Positions 5,674 through 6,256 of a stretch of DNA of 6,256 bases are shown here, one piece after another. The position numbers were made by a program, and so were the translations under genes. How positions within the stretch are numbered: the stretch's first letter is position 1; every line of letters starts with the position of its first letter. The stretch comes from Planctomycetota bacterium (GTDB lineage Bacteria > Planctomycetota > Phycisphaerae > WQYP01): contig JAJZNY010000362.1 in NCBI GenBank assembly GCA_021852245.1, forward strand, positions 1 through 6,256, read 5' to 3'. The notes under the pieces were generated by a model, which saw nothing but the letters and a program-made list of their open reading frames with translations, was not told the DNA's origin and did no database searches.

Positions 5674-6225
5674 ATGGATATTTATCGCACAGCTCGCGCC
5701 AGTGCCTCGGCCTCCGCTCAGCCGCTTCTCGATCTCCTTGATCCGATCGTGGCTGAATATGTCGATGGCATTTCGCCCGATGCACTCGCCGTCTGGGATA
5801 TTCGCCGTCATGACGCCGGGACCTGTTCATTGCATCTGTGTCTGTGCGACGATTGGGCCCATGTTCACTGTGAATTTCGCCGCGACGAAATGCCGCCGGA
5901 TTCCGATCTCCATTCGCTCATCGCCCGTAAATTGGCCACCTTCACCGATCCCCGGCGGCGCGTCCTGTTCAAAGTCCGCGCAGGAACATTTGCACACGAC
6001 GATCTGACCCATCTTCGCCAATCGCTGAATTTAATACCGGGCATCGCGCATCGTGGGCTTAAGGTTGAGAACCGGTGCGAATTTATTCCCTGCAACGCTT
6101 ATGTACCTGCCACAGCCTTCCGCGTAACCGATTTTACCCTTGAAGTCGATGCCGCAGCCGCCGGCGACGTTGCCGATGCCCTGCGATCCAACGGGTTTGA
6201 AATTGAATCTCGCTCGCGCGTTTAG
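5674..6225 (+). CDS. uncharacterised 183-residue soluble protein
   Basis: I do not recognise this family. From the ATG at 5674 it has 183 residues, with no signal peptide or membrane segment, so it is probably cytoplasmic. An Ala/Ser-rich N-terminus (7-16) is followed by a mixed alpha/beta region. Six cysteines stand out: C51, C56, C58 and C66 with H54 and H65 close by, and C135 and C140. They could form a metal site, but the spacing matches no motif I know. The C-terminal part (149-179, RVTDFTLEVDAAAAGDVADA then GFEIE) looks like a small beta-alpha-beta unit. A GTG at 5668 in the same frame would add two residues. AGGA (5660-5663) is 4 nt from the GTG and 10 nt from the ATG, so the choice is not firm. 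Codon use resembles the neighbouring genes, which supports a real gene. Confidence 0.7.
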   Translation: MDIYRTARASASASAQPLLDLLDPIVAEYVDGISPDALAVWDIRRHDAGTCSLHLCLCDDWAHVHCEFRRDEMPPDSDLHSLIARKLATFTDPRRRVLFKVRAGTFAHDDLTHLRQSLNLIPGIAHRGLKVENRCEFIPCNAYVPATAFRVTDFTLEVDAAAAGDVADALRSNGFEIESRSRV

Positions 6226-6238
6226 AAAGGGCGGGGCC

Positions 6239-6256
6239 ATGCGCATGCCATTGGAT
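6239..6256 (+). CDS. possible start of a further gene (cut by window edge)
   Basis: AAAGGG (6226-6231) lies 7 nt before an ATG at 6239, directly after the stop of the preceding gene. Only six codons (MRMPLD) are in the window, so the product cannot be named. An in-frame ATG at 6245 is an alternative start. Confidence 0.35.

Overview
The window looks like a piece of a moderately GC-rich bacterial chromosome. My best guess is Planctomycetota, possibly Phycisphaerae. That rests on two things: the TIM-barrel gene resembles, from memory, a sugar-isomerase-like family common in that phylum, and there is a large secreted beta-helix carbohydrate-active protein. No rRNA or other marker is present, so the placement is inference. 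I saw no tRNA, rRNA, CRISPR array, transposase or prophage gene.

Layout. On the minus strand, from 817 to the left edge, lies the N-terminal part of a secreted right-handed beta-helix protein; its reading frame is still open at the edge. A divergent intergenic region of about 500 bp (818-1315) follows. It carries several inverted repeats, including a perfect 10-bp stem, and a recurring ACCACT/AGTGGT hexamer. Everything to the right is on the plus strand. First come two seven-helix membrane proteins joined by a 4-nt ATGA overlap (1316-2143, 2140-2826). After 8 nt comes a xylose-isomerase-like TIM barrel that lacks most of the expected metal ligands (2835-3701). Then, 59 nt on, comes a biotin protein ligase without the DNA-binding domain (birA, 3761-4543). 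After a 115-bp gap with a probable promoter comes cysteine synthase A (cysK, 4659-5612). A 183-residue soluble protein of unknown function (5674-6225) has a consensus -10 box and a perfect 8-bp dyad just before its start. The first codons of a further gene may lie at the right edge.

How the genes relate. The two membrane proteins are probably translationally coupled paralogues, reminiscent of the DUF4203/TMEM198 fold, and are likely co-transcribed with the TIM barrel and perhaps birA. birA (biotin attachment to carboxylase carrier proteins) and cysK (sulfide plus O-acetylserine to cysteine) are housekeeping genes. The less ordinary material is the membrane pair plus degenerate TIM barrel, the slippery A6 junction between the membrane genes, and several well-formed hairpins: in the divergent region, inside the beta-helix gene, and at the start of the last gene. 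I see no clear new defence or mobile system.
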